Shown: in pieces, positions 1 through 11,137 of the stretch
Layout: every line of letters starts with the position of its first letter
Position numbering within the stretch: position 1 is the first letter of the stretch
Translations under genes and position numbers: made by a program
Source: Enterococcus termitis
Lineage (GTDB): Bacteria; Bacillota; Bacilli; Lactobacillales; Enterococcaceae
Direction of reading: 5' to 3'
Assembly (NCBI RefSeq): GCF_001730305.1
Contig: NZ_MIJY01000004.1
Location: 49,853 to 113,852, forward strand
DNA length: 64,000 bases
Notes under the pieces: generated by a model
The model's input: only the letters and a program-made list of their open reading frames with translations
The model's database searches: none
Told to the model about the DNA's origin: nothing

Positions 1-620
1 CGAATGTAGCATTATTTAAACAAGATGGAACTCAAAATGGTGAAATCACTTTAAACGAAGAAATTTTCGGAATCGAACCAAATGAATCAGTTGTCTACGA
101 TGCAATCATCATGCAACGCGCTTCATTAAGACAAGGAACACACTCAGTAAAACACCGCGGAGAAGTTCGTGGCGGCGGCCGTAAACCATGGCGTCAAAAA
201 GGAACTGGTCGTGCTCGTCAAGGTTCAATCCGTTCACCACAATGGCGTGGAGGTGGCGTAGTTTTCGGACCAACACCACGTTCTTACAGCTACAAACTTC
301 CTAAAAAAGTTCGTCGTTTAGCAATGAAATCTGTATTATCAGATAAAGTTGCTGAAAACAACTTGGTTGCAGTTGACGCATTAAGCTTTGACGCACCAAA
401 AACAAAAGAATTCAAACAAGTTCTTACAAACTTATCTATCGATGCGAAAGTATTAGTAGTTTTAGAAGCAGGGAACGATTTTGCAGCATTATCTGCACGT
501 AATCTTCCGAACGTTTCTGTAGTAACTTCTGATAACGTAAGTGTTCTAGATATCGTTTCTAATACTAAAGTATTGGCAACACAAACTGCTCTTACTCAAA
601 TTGAGGAGGTGCTTGCATAA
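1..620 (+). CDS. rplD: 50S ribosomal protein L4 (5' partial)
   Basis: The start codon lies just left of the window. The frame is open from base 3 (N-V-A-L-F) and ends in TAA at 618-620. About 205 residues are visible, near the usual full L4 length, so only one or two N-terminal codons are missing. The long basic loop with [16 protein letters not shown] is the L4 extension that lines the peptide exit tunnel and contacts 23S rRNA. In many bacteria L4 also represses the S10 operon. The stop overlaps the rplW start by one base (TAATG), which implies translational coupling. Confidence 0.97.
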   Translation, partial: NVALFKQDGTQNGEITLNEEIFGIEPNESVVYDAIIMQRASLRQGTHSVKHRGEVRGGGRKPWRQKGTGRARQGSIRSPQWRGGGVVFGPTPRSYSYKLPKKVRRLAMKSVLSDKVAENNLVAVDALSFDAPKTKEFKQVLTNLSIDAKVLVVLEAGNDFAALSARNLPNVSVVTSDNVSVLDIVSNTKVLATQTALTQIEEVLA

Positions 621-913
621 TGAACTTACTAGACGTAATCAAACGCCCGGTGATCACTGAAAAATCCATGCTTGCTATGGACGAAAAGAAATACACTTTC
701 GAAGTGGACACTCGCGCAAACAAAACATTAGTAAAACAAGCTGTAGAAGCAGCTTTTGACGGTGTTAAAGTGAAAAACGTAAACATCATCAACGTGCGTC
801 CAAAATTCAAACGCATGGGTAAATATGCAGGATATACTAAAAAACGTCGCAAAGCTGTTGTGACATTAACAAACGATTCAAAAGAAATTCAAATTTTCGA
901 TGCTGCTGAATAA
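620..913 (+). CDS. rplW: 50S ribosomal protein L23
   Basis: This 97-residue protein opens [16 protein letters not shown], the classic L23 N-terminus. L23 sits at the tunnel exit and is the docking site for trigger factor and signal recognition particle. The start ATG overlaps the rplD stop by one base, with GAGGAGGTG just upstream inside rplD. Length and position between rplD and rplB are standard for the S10 operon. Confidence 0.98.
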   Translation: MNLLDVIKRPVITEKSMLAMDEKKYTFEVDTRANKTLVKQAVEAAFDGVKVKNVNIINVRPKFKRMGKYAGYTKKRRKAVVTLTNDSKEIQIFDAAE

Positions 914-952
914 GCAGCCCATGTTTAATTATTAAATGGGAGGGAAAAAGAC

Positions 953-1783
953 GTGGCGATTAAAAAGTACAAACCTACCACAAATGGCCGTCGTAATATG
1001 ACAACGTCTGATTTCGCAGAAATCACGACATCAACACCAGAAAAAACGTTGTTGGCGCCATTAAAAAACCATGCCGGTCGTAACAACAACGGTCGTATCA
1101 CCGTTCGTCATCAAGGTGGCGGTCACAAACGTCAATACCGTTTGATCGATTTCAAACGTAATAAAGACAACGTTGTAGCGGTTGTTAAAACAATCGAGTA
1201 TGATCCAAACCGTTCTGCTAACATCGCGTTAGTACATTACGAAGATGGAGTAAAAGCATACATCTTAGCACCAAAAGGATTAGAAGTAGGCATGCGCCTA
1301 GTTTCAGGTCCAGAAGCAGATATTAAAGTAGGGAACGCATTACCATTGGAAAACATTCCAGTAGGTACTGTTGTTCACAATATTGAAATGAAACCTGGTA
1401 AAGGCGGTCAATTGATCCGTTCTGCTGGAACAAGTGCTCAAGTACTTGGTAAAGAAGGCAAATACGTATTGATCCGTTTGAACTCTGGTGAAGTTCGTAT
1501 GATCTTAGCTACATGCCGTGCAACAATCGGTTCTGTAGGTAACGAACAACACGAATTAATCAATATTGGTAAAGCCGGTCGTTCTCGTTGGATGCGTAAA
1601 CGCCCAACAGTTCGTGGTAGCGTAATGAACCCGAACGATCACCCACACGGTGGTGGTGAAGGGAAACAACCGATCGGACGTAAAGCTCCAGTATCACCTT
1701 GGGGTCAACCAGCTATCGGCTTGAAAACTCGTAATAAAAAAGCTAAATCAGACAAACTTATCGTTCGTCGTCGTACTAAATAA
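953..1783 (+). CDS. rplB: 50S ribosomal protein L2
   Basis: A 276-residue L2 with a GTG start preceded by GGGAGGG. L2 helps form the peptidyl transferase region and joins the subunits. The C-terminal segment contains [12 protein letters not shown], with the universally conserved histidine region, followed by a basic tail. It is 39 bp after rplW in the S10 operon. Nothing unusual was seen. Confidence 0.98.
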   Translation: MAIKKYKPTTNGRRNMTTSDFAEITTSTPEKTLLAPLKNHAGRNNNGRITVRHQGGGHKRQYRLIDFKRNKDNVVAVVKTIEYDPNRSANIALVHYEDGVKAYILAPKGLEVGMRLVSGPEADIKVGNALPLENIPVGTVVHNIEMKPGKGGQLIRSAGTSAQVLGKEGKYVLIRLNSGEVRMILATCRATIGSVGNEQHELINIGKAGRSRWMRKRPTVRGSVMNPNDHPHGGGEGKQPIGRKAPVSPWGQPAIGLKTRNKKAKSDKLIVRRRTK

Positions 1784-1825
1784 TTTTTTTGACCATGTGT
1801 CGTACATTTTGAGAGGAGGTTCACC

Positions 1826-2104
1826 ATGGGTCGTAGTTTGAAAAAAGGACCTTTCGCTGATGAGCATTTAATGAAGAAAGTTGAAGCTCAAGAAGGTGCT
1901 GAAAAGAAAAAAGTAATTAAAACTTGGTCTCGCCGCTCTACAATTTTTCCACAATTTGTTGGATTTACAATTGCTGTATATGATGGACGTAAACACGTTC
2001 CAGTATACATTCAAGAAGATATGGTAGGACATAAATTAGGTGAATTTGCACCGACTAGAACTTATCGTGGCCACGGAGCCGACGATAAAAAAACAAGACG
2101 CTAA
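1826..2104 (+). CDS. rpsS: 30S ribosomal protein S19
   Basis: A 92-residue S19 beginning [10 protein letters not shown] and containing KTWSRRSTI and the C-terminal GHKLGEF...YRGH pattern typical of the family. It binds 16S rRNA in the head of the small subunit beside S13. A strong GAGAGGAGG site precedes the ATG. Confidence 0.98.
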   Translation: MGRSLKKGPFADEHLMKKVEAQEGAEKKKVIKTWSRRSTIFPQFVGFTIAVYDGRKHVPVYIQEDMVGHKLGEFAPTRTYRGHGADDKKTRR

Positions 2105-2124
2105 TTTGAGGGGAGGATATCCAA

Positions 2125-2472
2125 ATGGCAGAACAAATCACATCAGCTAAAGCGACTGCTAAAACAGTTCGCGTTTCTCCTCGTAAATCACGTTTAGTAA
2201 TTGATCTTGTTAGAGGGAAAAGCGTTGCAGACGCAATTTCAATTTTGAAGTTCACACCGAATAAAGCGGCTGGAGTTATTGAAAAAGTTTTAATGTCAGC
2301 AGTTGCTAACGCTGAAAACAACTTTGACTTAGATGTTGAGAACTTAGTAGTATCTGAAGCTTTCGTTAACGAAGGACCAACAATGAAACGTTTCCGTCCA
2401 CGTGCTAAAGGTTCAGCATCACCAATCAACAAACGTACAAGTCATATCACTGTAGTTGTATCAGAAAAATAA
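2125..2472 (+). CDS. rplV: 50S ribosomal protein L22
   Basis: A 115-residue L22 with the signature [16 protein letters not shown] near the N-terminus and a C-terminal beta hairpin ([10 protein letters not shown]) that reaches into the exit tunnel, where macrolide-resistance changes are known in other species. Its stop overlaps the first base of a perfect 8-bp inverted repeat (2472-2490). An unusually long spacer then separates it from rpsC. Confidence 0.98.
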   Translation: MAEQITSAKATAKTVRVSPRKSRLVIDLVRGKSVADAISILKFTPNKAAGVIEKVLMSAVANAENNFDLDVENLVVSEAFVNEGPTMKRFRPRAKGSASPINKRTSHITVVVSEK

Positions 2473-2612
2473 TCTGTTTCTAAAACAGATGTCACTAGAT
2501 AAGAGGATGGTCATTATGTTTAGTGCATTAGTACTAAAAGATACCAATCCTCAGGACACACCATATTATCAAGAATAAGTTTGGTGTCAAAAGATAAGAG
2601 GAGGGACAATCA
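2472..2612 (+). other. Long rplV-rpsC spacer with hairpin
   Basis: The 140-bp gap is much longer than most S10-operon gaps here, which run from overlap to about 60 bp. It starts with ATCTGTTT-CTA-AAACAGAT (2472-2490), a perfect stem without a following T-run, so it is not a standard terminator. It also contains a small reading frame with its own ribosome binding site (2516-2578). A regulatory or processing role is inference. Confidence 0.6.
2516..2578 (+). CDS. Possible 20-residue leader peptide between rplV and rpsC
   Basis: ATG at 2516 is preceded by AAGAGGATGG at good spacing and opens a 20-codon frame (MFSALVLKDTNPQDTPYYQE) that stops at 2576-2578, 34 bp before rpsC. I do not recognise the peptide. 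The ribosome binding site and clean position in a long operon spacer make translation possible. A chance frame is also possible, because short frames are common. It could influence rpsC translation by coupling. Confidence 0.35.
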   Translation: MFSALVLKDTNPQDTPYYQE

Positions 2613-3269
2613 GTGGGTCAAAAAGTACATCCAATTGGAATGCGTGTAGGCATCATCCGCGACTGGGATGCAAAATGGTATGCTGAAAAAGAGTATGCTG
2701 AATTCTTACACGAAGATTTAAGAATCCGTAAATTTATCGCATCAAAACTTGCTGATGCTGCTGTGTCTACAATTGAGATCGAGCGTGCTGCAAATCGCGT
2801 AAACATTTCAATCCACACAGCTAAACCAGGTATGGTTATCGGTAAAGGCGGATCTGAAGTCGAAAACCTAAGAAAAGAATTAAACAAATTAACTGGCAAA
2901 CGAGTTCATATCAACATCATTGAAATCAAAAAACCAGATTTAGATGCAAAATTAGTAGGCGAAGGAATTGCACGTCAATTAGAAAACCGTGTAGCATTCC
3001 GTCGTGCACAAAAACAAGCGATCCAACGTACAATGCGTTCAGGCGCTCAAGGGATCAAAACACAAGTATCAGGTCGTTTAAACGGTGCTGATATCGCTCG
3101 TTCAGAAGGTTACTCTGAAGGTACAGTTCCACTTCATACTTTGCGTGCTGATATTGATTACGCATGGGAAGAAGCAGACACAACTTACGGAAAATTAGGA
3201 GTTAAAGTGTGGATTTACCGTGGAGAAATTCTTCCAACGAAAAAAAACGCTGAGAAAGGAGGGAAATAA
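2613..3269 (+). CDS. rpsC: 30S ribosomal protein S3
   Basis: A 218-residue S3 with a GTG start behind AAGAGGAGGG. The KH domain is clear ([16 protein letters not shown]), followed by the C-terminal domain ending in [14 protein letters not shown]3 lies at the mRNA entry channel and contributes to helicase activity of the 30S subunit. It is separated from rplP by only two bases. Confidence 0.98.
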   Translation: MGQKVHPIGMRVGIIRDWDAKWYAEKEYAEFLHEDLRIRKFIASKLADAAVSTIEIERAANRVNISIHTAKPGMVIGKGGSEVENLRKELNKLTGKRVHINIIEIKKPDLDAKLVGEGIARQLENRVAFRRAQKQAIQRTMRSGAQGIKTQVSGRLNGADIARSEGYSEGTVPLHTLRADIDYAWEEADTTYGKLGVKVWIYRGEILPTKKNAEKGGK

Positions 3270-3271
3270 TC

Positions 3272-3706
3272 ATGTTAGTACCTAAACGTGTAAAACACCG
3301 TCGTGAATTTAGAGGTAAAATGCGCGGTGAAGCCAAAGGCGGAAAAGAAGTAGCATTTGGAGAATGGGGTTTACAAGCAACTGAATCTCACTGGATTACT
3401 AACCGTCAAATCGAAGCTGCCCGTATCGCTATGACTCGTTATATGAAACGTGGCGGGAAAGTATGGATTAAAATTTTCCCTCACAAATCATACACAAGTA
3501 AAGCTATCGGTGTTCGTATGGGTAAAGGTAAAGGGGCTCCTGAAGGCTGGGTATCTCCAGTTAAACGTGGCAAGATCATGTTTGAAATCGCAGGCGTACC
3601 TGAAGAAGTAGCTCGTGAAGCACTTCGTCTTGCATCCCACAAATTACCGGTCAAAACTAAGATTGTAAAACGTGAGGAAATGGGTGGTGAATCGAATGAA
3701 GGTTAA
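3272..3706 (+). CDS. rplP: 50S ribosomal protein L16
   Basis: A 144-residue L16 starting [16 protein letters not shown], with the family pattern [17 protein letters not shown]16 organises the A-site region of the large subunit. The GAAAGGAGGG ribosome binding site lies inside the end of rpsC. Its last 11 bases overlap the rpmC start. Confidence 0.98.
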   Translation: MLVPKRVKHRREFRGKMRGEAKGGKEVAFGEWGLQATESHWITNRQIEAARIAMTRYMKRGGKVWIKIFPHKSYTSKAIGVRMGKGKGAPEGWVSPVKRGKIMFEIAGVPEEVAREALRLASHKLPVKTKIVKREEMGGESNEG

Positions 3707-3884
3707 AGAAATCAGAGAATTAACCACTGCCGAAATGCTTGAAAAAGAAAAGCAATTCAAAGAAGAATTGTTTAATCTTAGATTCCAACTAGCAACAGGT
3801 CAATTAGAAAACACTGCACGTATTAAAGAAGTACGTCAATCGATTGCACGCATCAAAACAGTATTGCGTGAACAAGCTAACTAA
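3696..3884 (+). CDS. rpmC: 50S ribosomal protein L29
   Basis: A 62-residue L29 starting MKVKEIREL, with the helical hairpin ([20 protein letters not shown]) that contacts L23 at the tunnel exit. An upstream in-frame ATG at 3672 would add eight residues, but those lie in rplP coding sequence and have no family match. The ATG at 3696 follows a GGTGG-type site and gives the standard length. Confidence 0.97.
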   Translation: MKVKEIRELTTAEMLEKEKQFKEELFNLRFQLATGQLENTARIKEVRQSIARIKTVLREQAN

Positions 3885-3907
3885 TAGTGGAAGGAGGCCA
3901 AACGCGT

Positions 3908-4174
3908 ATGACTGAAGAAAGAAATCAACGCAAAGTTTACCAAGGTCGTGTTGTTTCAGACAAAATGGATAAAACAATCACTGTTGTCGTAGAAACAAAG
4001 AAAAACCACCCTATTTACGGTAAACGTATGAAATATTCTAAAAAATACAAAGCTCATGATGAAAACAACACTGCAAAAGTTGGAGACATCGTAAGAATCA
4101 TGGAAACTCGTCCATTATCAGCTACAAAACGTTTCCGTTTACTAGAGGTAGTCGAAGAAGCAGTTATTATCTAA
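3908..4174 (+). CDS. rpsQ: 30S ribosomal protein S17
   Basis: An 88-residue S17 starting [13 protein letters not shown] and containing the OB-fold signature [12 protein letters not shown]...YGK. A GTG at 3887 would extend the frame, but it lies upstream of the GGAAGGAGG site, so ATG 3908 is chosen. S17 is a primary 16S rRNA binder needed early in 30S assembly. Confidence 0.97.
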   Translation: MTEERNQRKVYQGRVVSDKMDKTITVVVETKKNHPIYGKRMKYSKKYKAHDENNTAKVGDIVRIMETRPLSATKRFRLLEVVEEAVII

Positions 4175-4202
4175 TAAAACGAGATTTTCCTATATAGATT
4201 GA

Positions 4203-4601
<399 letters not shown>

Positions 4602-4635
4602 TCAGGACGCGTATCAAAGGAGGTGCGAAACTATA

Positions 4636-4944
4636 ATGTTTGTTAAAAAAGGCGATAAAGTAAAAGTTATCACTGGTAAAGACAAAAATAAAGAAGGCGT
4701 TGTATTAGCAGCGTTTCCTAAAAAAGACAAAGTCATCGTTGAAGGTGTTAACATCATGAAAAAACACCAAAAACCTAACCAAGCAGCACCGCAAGGCGGT
4801 ATCTTGGAAGTCGAAGCGCCGATTCATGTTTCTAACGTGATGGTGATTGACGGCACAGGAGTAGCTGGTCGTGTAGGTTATAAAGAAGTCGATGGTAAAA
4901 AAGTCCGTGTTTCTAAAAAAACCGGTGAAGTCTTAGATAAATAG
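4636..4944 (+). CDS. rplX: 50S ribosomal protein L24
   Basis: A 102-residue L24 with an N-terminal KOW motif ([18 protein letters not shown]). L24 is an assembly initiator for the 50S subunit and binds 23S domain I. Its ribosome binding site is AAAGGAGGTG at standard spacing. Confidence 0.98.
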   Translation: MFVKKGDKVKVITGKDKNKEGVVLAAFPKKDKVIVEGVNIMKKHQKPNQAAPQGGILEVEAPIHVSNVMVIDGTGVAGRVGYKEVDGKKVRVSKKTGEVLDK

Positions 4945-4970
4945 ATTAAAAGGAAGGAGGGGCTTACTAA

Positions 4971-5510
4971 ATGAACCGCCTGAAAGAAAAATATATTAAA
5001 GAAATTACTCCAGCATTAGTGGAAAAATTTAATTATAGTTCAGTTATGCAAACACCAAAAGTTGATAAGATCGTTATCAACATGGGTGTGGGTGATGCTG
5101 TATCAAACGCAAAAAACTTAGACAAAGCTGTTGAAGAATTAGCCTTGATCACAGGTCAAAAACCATTGATCACTAAAGCTAAGAAATCAATCGCTGGTTT
5201 CCGTCTTCGTGAAGGTATGCCAATCGGTGCGAAAGTTACATTACGTGGTGAAAGAATGTACGAATTTTTAGATAAATTAGTATCTGTTTCTCTACCTCGT
5301 GTACGTGACTTCCACGGTGTTAGCAAAAAAGCCTTTGATGGACGTGGTAACTACACTTTAGGTATTAAAGAACAATTGATCTTCCCAGAAGTTGATTATG
5401 ATTTAGTAGATAAAGTACGCGGCATGGACATCGTTATTGTAACAACAGCAAACACAGATGAAGAATCTCGTGAGTTGTTGGCACAATTAGGTATGCCATT
5501 CCAAAAATAA
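4971..5510 (+). CDS. rplE: 50S ribosomal protein L5
   Basis: A 179-residue L5, the family's normal length. It starts [16 protein letters not shown] and contains [11 protein letters not shown] and [12 protein letters not shown]5 binds 5S rRNA and contacts S13 and P-site tRNA. AAGGAAGGAGGGG precedes the ATG, and rpsN follows after 18 bp. Confidence 0.98.
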   Translation: MNRLKEKYIKEITPALVEKFNYSSVMQTPKVDKIVINMGVGDAVSNAKNLDKAVEELALITGQKPLITKAKKSIAGFRLREGMPIGAKVTLRGERMYEFLDKLVSVSLPRVRDFHGVSKKAFDGRGNYTLGIKEQLIFPEVDYDLVDKVRGMDIVIVTTANTDEESRELLAQLGMPFQK

Positions 5511-5528
5511 AATAAGGAGGCGAACTAC

Positions 5529-5714
5529 GTGGCTAAAAAATCAATGATTGCTAAAAACAAACGCCCTGCCAAACATTCAACACAAGCTTATACTCGTTGT
5601 GAACGTTGCGGACGTCCACATTCAGTTTATCGTAAATTTCATCTTTGCCGTATTTGCTTCCGCGAACTTGCCTATAAAGGTCAAATTCCCGGCGTGAAGA
5701 AAGCTAGCTGGTAA
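5529..5714 (+). CDS. rpsN: 30S ribosomal protein S14, zinc (type Z) form
   Basis: The short 61-residue S14 with four zinc-ligand cysteines in CERCGRP...CRICFRE. Firmicutes usually carry this zinc-dependent form in the spc operon and may hold a zinc-free paralogue elsewhere. Translation starts at GTG 5529, eight bases after AAGGAGG. Confidence 0.98.
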   Translation: MAKKSMIAKNKRPAKHSTQAYTRCERCGRPHSVYRKFHLCRICFRELAYKGQIPGVKKASW

Positions 5715-5749
5715 ACAAGTAAACTCGCATAAAGGAGGTAAATAGTTCA

Positions 5750-6148
5750 ATGGTCATGACAGATCCAATTGCAGATTTTCTAACGCGCATTCGTAATGCA
5801 AACATGGTTAAACATGAAAGTTTAGAAGTGCCTGCTTCAAAAATCAAACGTGATATCGCTGAGATCTTGAAACGTGAAGGTTTCGTACGCGATGTAGAAT
5901 ATATCGAAGATGACAAACAAGGCGTGATCCGTGTTTTCCTTAAATACGGTAAAAACGAAGAGCGTGTTATCACTAACTTAAAACGTATCTCTAAACCAGG
6001 TTTACGTGCTTATGTCAAATCTGACGAAGTACCTAAAGTGTTAAATGGTCTAGGAATCGCGATCATCTCAACTTCTGAAGGTGTTATCACTGATAAAGAA
6101 GCAAGAGCTAAAAACATCGGCGGCGAAGTAATCGCCTACGTATGGTAA
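5750..6148 (+). CDS. rpsH: 30S ribosomal protein S8
   Basis: A 132-residue S8. It reads [18 protein letters not shown] from ATG 5750; ATG 5756 would remove two residues and has less suitable spacing from AAAGGAGG (5732-5738). The C-terminal [13 protein letters not shown] and GGEVIAYVW are typical. S8 is a primary 16S binder and the known translational repressor of the spc operon in E. coli. Confidence 0.98.
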   Translation: MVMTDPIADFLTRIRNANMVKHESLEVPASKIKRDIAEILKREGFVRDVEYIEDDKQGVIRVFLKYGKNEERVITNLKRISKPGLRAYVKSDEVPKVLNGLGIAIISTSEGVITDKEARAKNIGGEVIAYVW

Positions 6149-6179
6149 TTTAAAAAAACACACAAGGAGGTGTCTCTAA

Positions 6180-6716
6180 GTGAGCCGTATTGGTAATAAA
6201 ATCGTTGTACTTCCTGCTGGCGTTGAAGTCAAACAAGAAGGAAACAACATTACTGTAAAAGGACCTAAAGGTGAATTAACACGTGAATTTTCTTCTGATA
6301 TCACAATGAACATCGAAGGAAATGAAGTAACATTCACTCGTCCAAATGATAGCAAAGACATGAAAACAATCCACGGAACAACTCGTGCCAACTTCAACAA
6401 CATGGTCGTTGGTGTAAGTACAGGTTTTGAAAAAGGACTTGAACTTATCGGGGTTGGGTACCGTGCTCAAATGCAAGGGACTAAATTAGTTCTTAACGTT
6501 GGGTACTCTCATCCAGTAGAAATCACACCACCAGCTGGTGTAACTGTAGAAGTACCTTCGAACACACAAGTAGTTGTTAAAGGCGCTAACAAAGAACACG
6601 TTGGTGAATTAGCAGCAAACATCCGTGGCGTTCGTCCTCCAGAACCTTATAAAGGCAAAGGAATCCGCTATGCTGGTGAATTCGTACGCCGTAAAGAAGG
6701 TAAAACTGGTAAATAA
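6180..6716 (+). CDS. rplF: 50S ribosomal protein L6
   Basis: A 178-residue L6, made of two duplicated domains. GTG 6180 is the start (SRIGNK), behind AAGGAGGTG. The C-terminal signature [13 protein letters not shown] is present. L6 supports the sarcin-ricin loop region of the 50S subunit. An unusually long spacer follows before rplR. Confidence 0.98.
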   Translation: MSRIGNKIVVLPAGVEVKQEGNNITVKGPKGELTREFSSDITMNIEGNEVTFTRPNDSKDMKTIHGTTRANFNNMVVGVSTGFEKGLELIGVGYRAQMQGTKLVLNVGYSHPVEITPPAGVTVEVPSNTQVVVKGANKEHVGELAANIRGVRPPEPYKGKGIRYAGEFVRRKEGKTGK

Positions 6717-6881
6717 TAAGAGATGTGTAGGAAAATCGCTTAGAAGCGAGCAACAAGAAAAAGCTGTTTTGATGAAGCTTGTCTTTATTAAAAGAGATTT
6801 TACTTGTGTCACAGCTTCTATTTTCCGCAACTCGTTGATTGCCTGAAATGGTAGTCCTATAAAATTAAAGAGGTGACAATT
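6717..6881 (+). other. Long foldable rplF-rplR spacer
   Basis: A 165-bp spacer where neighbours have about 20-40 bp. By eye it can fold as a multi-helix element. GGAAAAT (6730-6736) can close with ATTTTCC (6821-6827). Inside are TCGC/GCGA (6736-6739 with 6746-6749) and AAGCTGT with ACAGCTT. There is no terminator T-run. A frame at 6625-6846 crosses it but is out of frame with rplF and has no family features. A cis-regulatory RNA is plausible but unproven. Confidence 0.5.
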
Positions 6882-7238
6882 GTGATTACAAAACCAGATA
6901 AAAATAAAACACGTCAAAAGAGACACCGTCGTGTACGTAACAAAATCTCTGGTACTGCTGAGTGCCCACGTTTGAACGTATTTCGTTCTAACAAAAACAT
7001 CTACGCGCAAATCATTGATGACGTAGCGGGTGTAACGCTAGCAAGTGCCTCTGCCTTAGATAAAGATATTTCAGGTGGAAACAAAACAGAAACAGCTGCA
7101 GCTGTTGGTAAATTAATTGCTGAACGTGCCGCTGAAAAAGGCATTAAAGTAGTAGTCTTTGACCGTGGTGGATACCTTTACCATGGCCGCGTGCAAGCTT
7201 TAGCTGAAGCTGCTCGTGAAAATGGACTAGAATTTTAG
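6882..7238 (+). CDS. rplR: 50S ribosomal protein L18
   Basis: A 118-residue L18 ([18 protein letters not shown]...) that binds 5S rRNA together with L5. Two in-frame GTG codons occur. The one at 6873 sits inside the AGAGGTG ribosome binding site, so 6882 is the supported start. The C-terminus [16 protein letters not shown] is diagnostic. Confidence 0.97.
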   Translation: MITKPDKNKTRQKRHRRVRNKISGTAECPRLNVFRSNKNIYAQIIDDVAGVTLASASALDKDISGGNKTETAAAVGKLIAERAAEKGIKVVVFDRGGYLYHGRVQALAEAARENGLEF

Positions 7239-7258
7239 GAGAAGGAGGAACACCATTC

Positions 7259-7759
7259 ATGGTTTATATTGATCCAAAACACTTGGAATTAGAAGACCGC
7301 GTAGTTGCAATCAACCGTGTAACAAAAGTTGTTAAAGGTGGACGTCGTCTACGTTTCGCTGCTTTAGTTGTCGTGGGAGATAAAAACGGACACGTTGGTT
7401 TTGGTACTGGTAAAGCACAAGAAGTACCAGAAGCGATCCGTAAAGCAATCGAAGACGCGAAGAAAAACTTAGTTGAAGTGCCTATGGTTGGTTCTACTAT
7501 CCCTCACGAAGTGATCGGAGTATTTGGTGGTGGCCGTATCCTTATGAAACCTGCAGTAGAAGGTTCTGGGGTAGCCGCTGGTGGACCAGTTCGTGCCGTA
7601 TTGGAATTAGCTGGTGTAGCAGATATTACATCAAAATCATTAGGTTCAAACACACCAATCAACGTTGTTCGCGCAACAGTTGAAGGGTTAAAACAATTAA
7701 AACGTGCCGAAGAAGTGGCAGCACTTCGCGGTAAATCTGTAGAAGAAATCTTAGGATAA
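7259..7759 (+). CDS. rpsE: 30S ribosomal protein S5
   Basis: A 166-residue S5 with a double-stranded-RNA-binding-like N-terminal domain ([20 protein letters not shown]) and the C-terminal [16 protein letters not shown] segment. It sits at the mRNA entry channel near S4 and is the classic site of spectinomycin-resistance changes. GAAGGAGGA precedes the ATG. Confidence 0.98.
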   Translation: MVYIDPKHLELEDRVVAINRVTKVVKGGRRLRFAALVVVGDKNGHVGFGTGKAQEVPEAIRKAIEDAKKNLVEVPMVGSTIPHEVIGVFGGGRILMKPAVEGSGVAAGGPVRAVLELAGVADITSKSLGSNTPINVVRATVEGLKQLKRAEEVAALRGKSVEEILG

Positions 7760-7772
7760 GGAGGACATAAGA

Positions 7773-7952
7773 ATGGCTGAATTAAAAGTTACATTAAAAC
7801 GCAGCGTGATCGGACGTCCTCAAAACCAAAAAGATACAGTTAAAGCATTGGGTTTAGGAAAAGTAAACAGCTCTGTTGTGAAACCTGCGAATGAAGCAAT
7901 CAAAGGTATGATCAACACTGTGTCACATTTAGTGGACGTTGAAGAAGTTTAA
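7773..7952 (+). CDS. rpmD: 50S ribosomal protein L30
   Basis: A 59-residue protein found by translating the gap between rpsE and rplO. It reads [15 protein letters not shown] and continues with [14 protein letters not shown], the L30 signature. AAGGAGGAC precedes the ATG by a suitable distance and is shared with the rpsE stop. The length is typical for bacterial L30. Confidence 0.97.
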   Translation: MAELKVTLKRSVIGRPQNQKDTVKALGLGKVNSSVVKPANEAIKGMINTVSHLVDVEEV

Positions 7953-7988
7953 TTTACAATAGTACATTGTTAAGGAGGTGCCAAACCA

Positions 7989-8429
7989 ATGAAACTTCAT
8001 GAATTGAAACCTGCTGAAGGTTCACGCCAAGTACGTAACCGTGTTGGACGTGGTACTTCATCTGGTAATGGTAAAACAGCCGGTCGCGGACAAAAAGGGC
8101 AAAAAGCTCGTTCAGGCGGCGGTGTACGTTTAGGATTTGAAGGGGGTCAAACTCCATTATTCCGTCGTTTACCAAAACGCGGCTTCACGAACATCAACCG
8201 TAAAGATTATGCAGTCATCAACTTAGATGTCTTAAATCGTTTCGAAGATGGAACTGAAGTTACACCTGCAGGACTAATCGAAGCTGGAATCGTTAAAAAC
8301 GAAAAAGCTGGGATCAAAGTTCTTGCCAATGGTGAATTAACTAAAAAATTAACTGTGAAAGCAGCTAAATTCTCTAAAGCAGCAGAGGAAGCAATTGTTG
8401 CAGCTGGTGGATCAATCGAGGTGATCTAA
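7989..8429 (+). CDS. rplO: 50S ribosomal protein L15
   Basis: A 146-residue L15 with the glycine/arginine-rich N-terminus ([21 protein letters not shown]) that penetrates the subunit core, and the globular C-terminal domain. The stop overlaps the secY start by one base (TAATG), coupling the last ribosomal gene of the spc operon to the translocon gene. Confidence 0.98.
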   Translation: MKLHELKPAEGSRQVRNRVGRGTSSGNGKTAGRGQKGQKARSGGGVRLGFEGGQTPLFRRLPKRGFTNINRKDYAVINLDVLNRFEDGTEVTPAGLIEAGIVKNEKAGIKVLANGELTKKLTVKAAKFSKAAEEAIVAAGGSIEVI

Positions 8430-9726
8430 TGTTTAAACTGTTAAAAGATGCTTTTAAAGTCAAAGACATTAGATCAAAAATTTTGTTTACTGTATTCATT
8501 CTTTTTGTATTTCGTTTAGGTGCTCATATTACAGTACCTGGCGTAAATGCAAAAGGATTGCAAGACTTAAGCAATTTACCATTTTTAAACATGTTGAATA
8601 TGGTCAGTGGTAGTGCGATGCAAAACTTCTCTATCTTTTCGATGGGGGTTTCACCATACATTACAGCATCCATCATTATTCAACTGTTGCAAATGGACAT
8701 CATTCCAAAATTTGTAGAATGGTCAAAACAAGGTGAAGTTGGACGTAAGAAATTGAATCAGGCAACAAGATATCTAACGATTGTCTTGGGGATCGCTCAG
8801 TCAATGGGGATCACTGCAGGGTTTCAACAATTAAGTTCAGTTGGGGTTGTAAAAAATCCTAGTATTAGTACCTTTGTAATGATCGCTGTGATTTTAACTG
8901 GTGGTACGATGTTTGTTACTTGGTTAGGAGAACAAATTACTGAAAAAGGAATCGGTAACGGTGTTTCGATGATTATCTTTGCTGGGATCATTTCAAGAGT
9001 ACCAGCAGGAATCAAAGAAATCGTTGAAGATTACTTTGTCAATATTGAGTCTTCTAGAATTTGGCAATCTGTTATTTTCATTGCAATATTACTTATTGCA
9101 ATTTTAGTGGTTGTTACATTAGTAACGTTTTTCCAACAAGCAGAACGCAAAATTCCGATCCAATACACAAAACGTGTCTCTGGTGCACCAACAAGTAGTT
9201 ACTTACCGTTAAAAGTAAATGCTGCAGGTGTAATCCCAGTTATCTTTGCAAGCTCACTGATTGCTACACCGAATGCTGTTTTACAAGCTTTCTCTAAGAA
9301 TTATGCCGGTGAAGGCTGGTATGATATCATGACACAAATTTTTAGTTACAATACCGTTCCAGGTGCAATTATTTATACTGTACTGATCGTGGCTTTCACT
9401 TTCTTCTATGCCTTTGTTCAAGTGAACCCTGAGAAATTAGCGGAAAACTTACAAAAGCAAGGAAGTTATATTCCAAGCGTACGACCAGGTAAAGGGACAG
9501 AAGAATATATTTCTGGAATGTTAATGAGACTAAGTGTTGTCGGTTCTATATTCCTAGGTTTAGTTGCATTATTACCGATCATTGCTCAAATGATTTGGCA
9601 ATTACCGCAATCTATCGGCCTTGGAGGAACTAGCTTACTGATTGTGATTGGTGTTGCATTAGAAACAGCTAAGCAATTGGAAGGTTTAATGTTGAAACGT
9701 CAATATGTTGGCTTTATCAATAAGTA

Positions 9727-9727
<1 letters not shown>
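8429..9727 (+). CDS. secY: Preprotein translocase subunit SecY
   Basis: A 432-residue polytopic membrane protein, the channel of the Sec translocon that works with SecE, SecG and SecA. Visible features are the plug and first-helix region (FVFRLGAHITVPGV), the TM2 stretch GVSPYITASIIIQLL, and the cytosolic loop FFQQAERKIPIQYTKR. Ten hydrophobic segments fit the family. It is translationally coupled to rplO, and a long structured spacer separates it from adk. Confidence 0.98.
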
Positions 9728-10557
<830 letters not shown>

Positions 10558-10605
10558 TACTTGAATTGCCACAAGCTTACCATTTTGTGTATGATTCAGA
10601 TTCTC

Positions 10606-10634
10606 TTGCCAAATAGAATAAATTATGATAGAAT
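10606..10634 (+). promoter_or_regulatory. Promoter upstream of infA
   Basis: TTGCCA (10606-10611), a 17-bp spacer and TAGAAT (10629-10634) form a good vegetative promoter in the adk-infA gap. It gives a leader of about 110 nt containing ACTTC...GAAGT and GGTGGGA...TCCGCC pairings. It would let infA and the alpha operon be transcribed independently of the spc operon. Confidence 0.65.
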
Positions 10635-10751
10635 GTATCAGTCCGACTTCTACCTTTTTGTGGAAGTTTAATTGAAAATTCTAGGTGGGAGCTGAAGTTT
10701 CCGCCATTTTATCGTGTGAAAATGCGAAACAAGTACAAGGAGGTACTGTGC

Positions 10752-10970
10752 GTGGCTAAAGAAGATATGATTGAAGTCGAAGGTACAGTCGTCGAAACTT
10801 TGCCGAATGCAATGTTTAAAGTTGAACTAGAAAATGGACACCAAGTTCTTGCTACTGTTTCCGGTAAGATCCGTATGCACTATATTCGAATTTTACCTGG
10901 AGATAAAGTGACTGTAGAGTTATCTCCTTATGATTTAACTCGTGGTCGAATCACTTATCGCTTTAAATAA
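10752..10970 (+). CDS. infA: Translation initiation factor IF-1
   Basis: A 72-residue S1-like OB-fold protein ([21 protein letters not shown]... to GRITYRFK). IF-1 occupies the ribosomal A site during initiation. The start is GTG 10752 after AAGGAGG. An upstream ATG at 10716 would add 12 unrelated residues and lies before the ribosome binding site. It heads the group infA-rpmJ-rpsM-rpsK-rpoA-rplQ. Confidence 0.98.
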   Translation: MAKEDMIEVEGTVVETLPNAMFKVELENGHQVLATVSGKIRMHYIRILPGDKVTVELSPYDLTRGRITYRFK

Positions 10971-11002
10971 TTGTACTCCGTAAAATTCAGGGAGGTATTA
11001 TC

Positions 11003-11119
11003 ATGAAAGTAAGACCATCAGTAAAACCAATGTGTGAACATTGTAAAGTAATTCGCCGTAAAGGACGTGTTATGGTCATTTGCCCAGCAAATCCAAAACA
11101 TAAACAACGTCAAGGATAA
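11003..11119 (+). CDS. rpmJ: 50S ribosomal protein L36
   Basis: A 38-residue protein found in the gap between infA and rpsM, reading [10 protein letters not shown] and then [17 protein letters not shown]...H. The three cysteines and one histidine form the zinc site of the zinc-type L36. GGGAGG precedes the ATG. Confidence 0.98.
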   Translation: MKVRPSVKPMCEHCKVIRRKGRVMVICPANPKHKQRQG

Positions 11120-11137
11120 TAGGAGGTGTAACGTAGA

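Noticed and set aside
6625..6846. 73-codon frame spanning the rplF end and the spacer
   Set aside because: Most of it is rplF read in another frame, with no independent start signal.
10558..10751. Methionine aminopeptidase gene (map) expected after adk
   Set aside because: The gap holds only a promoter and leader. No coding frame of that family is present.
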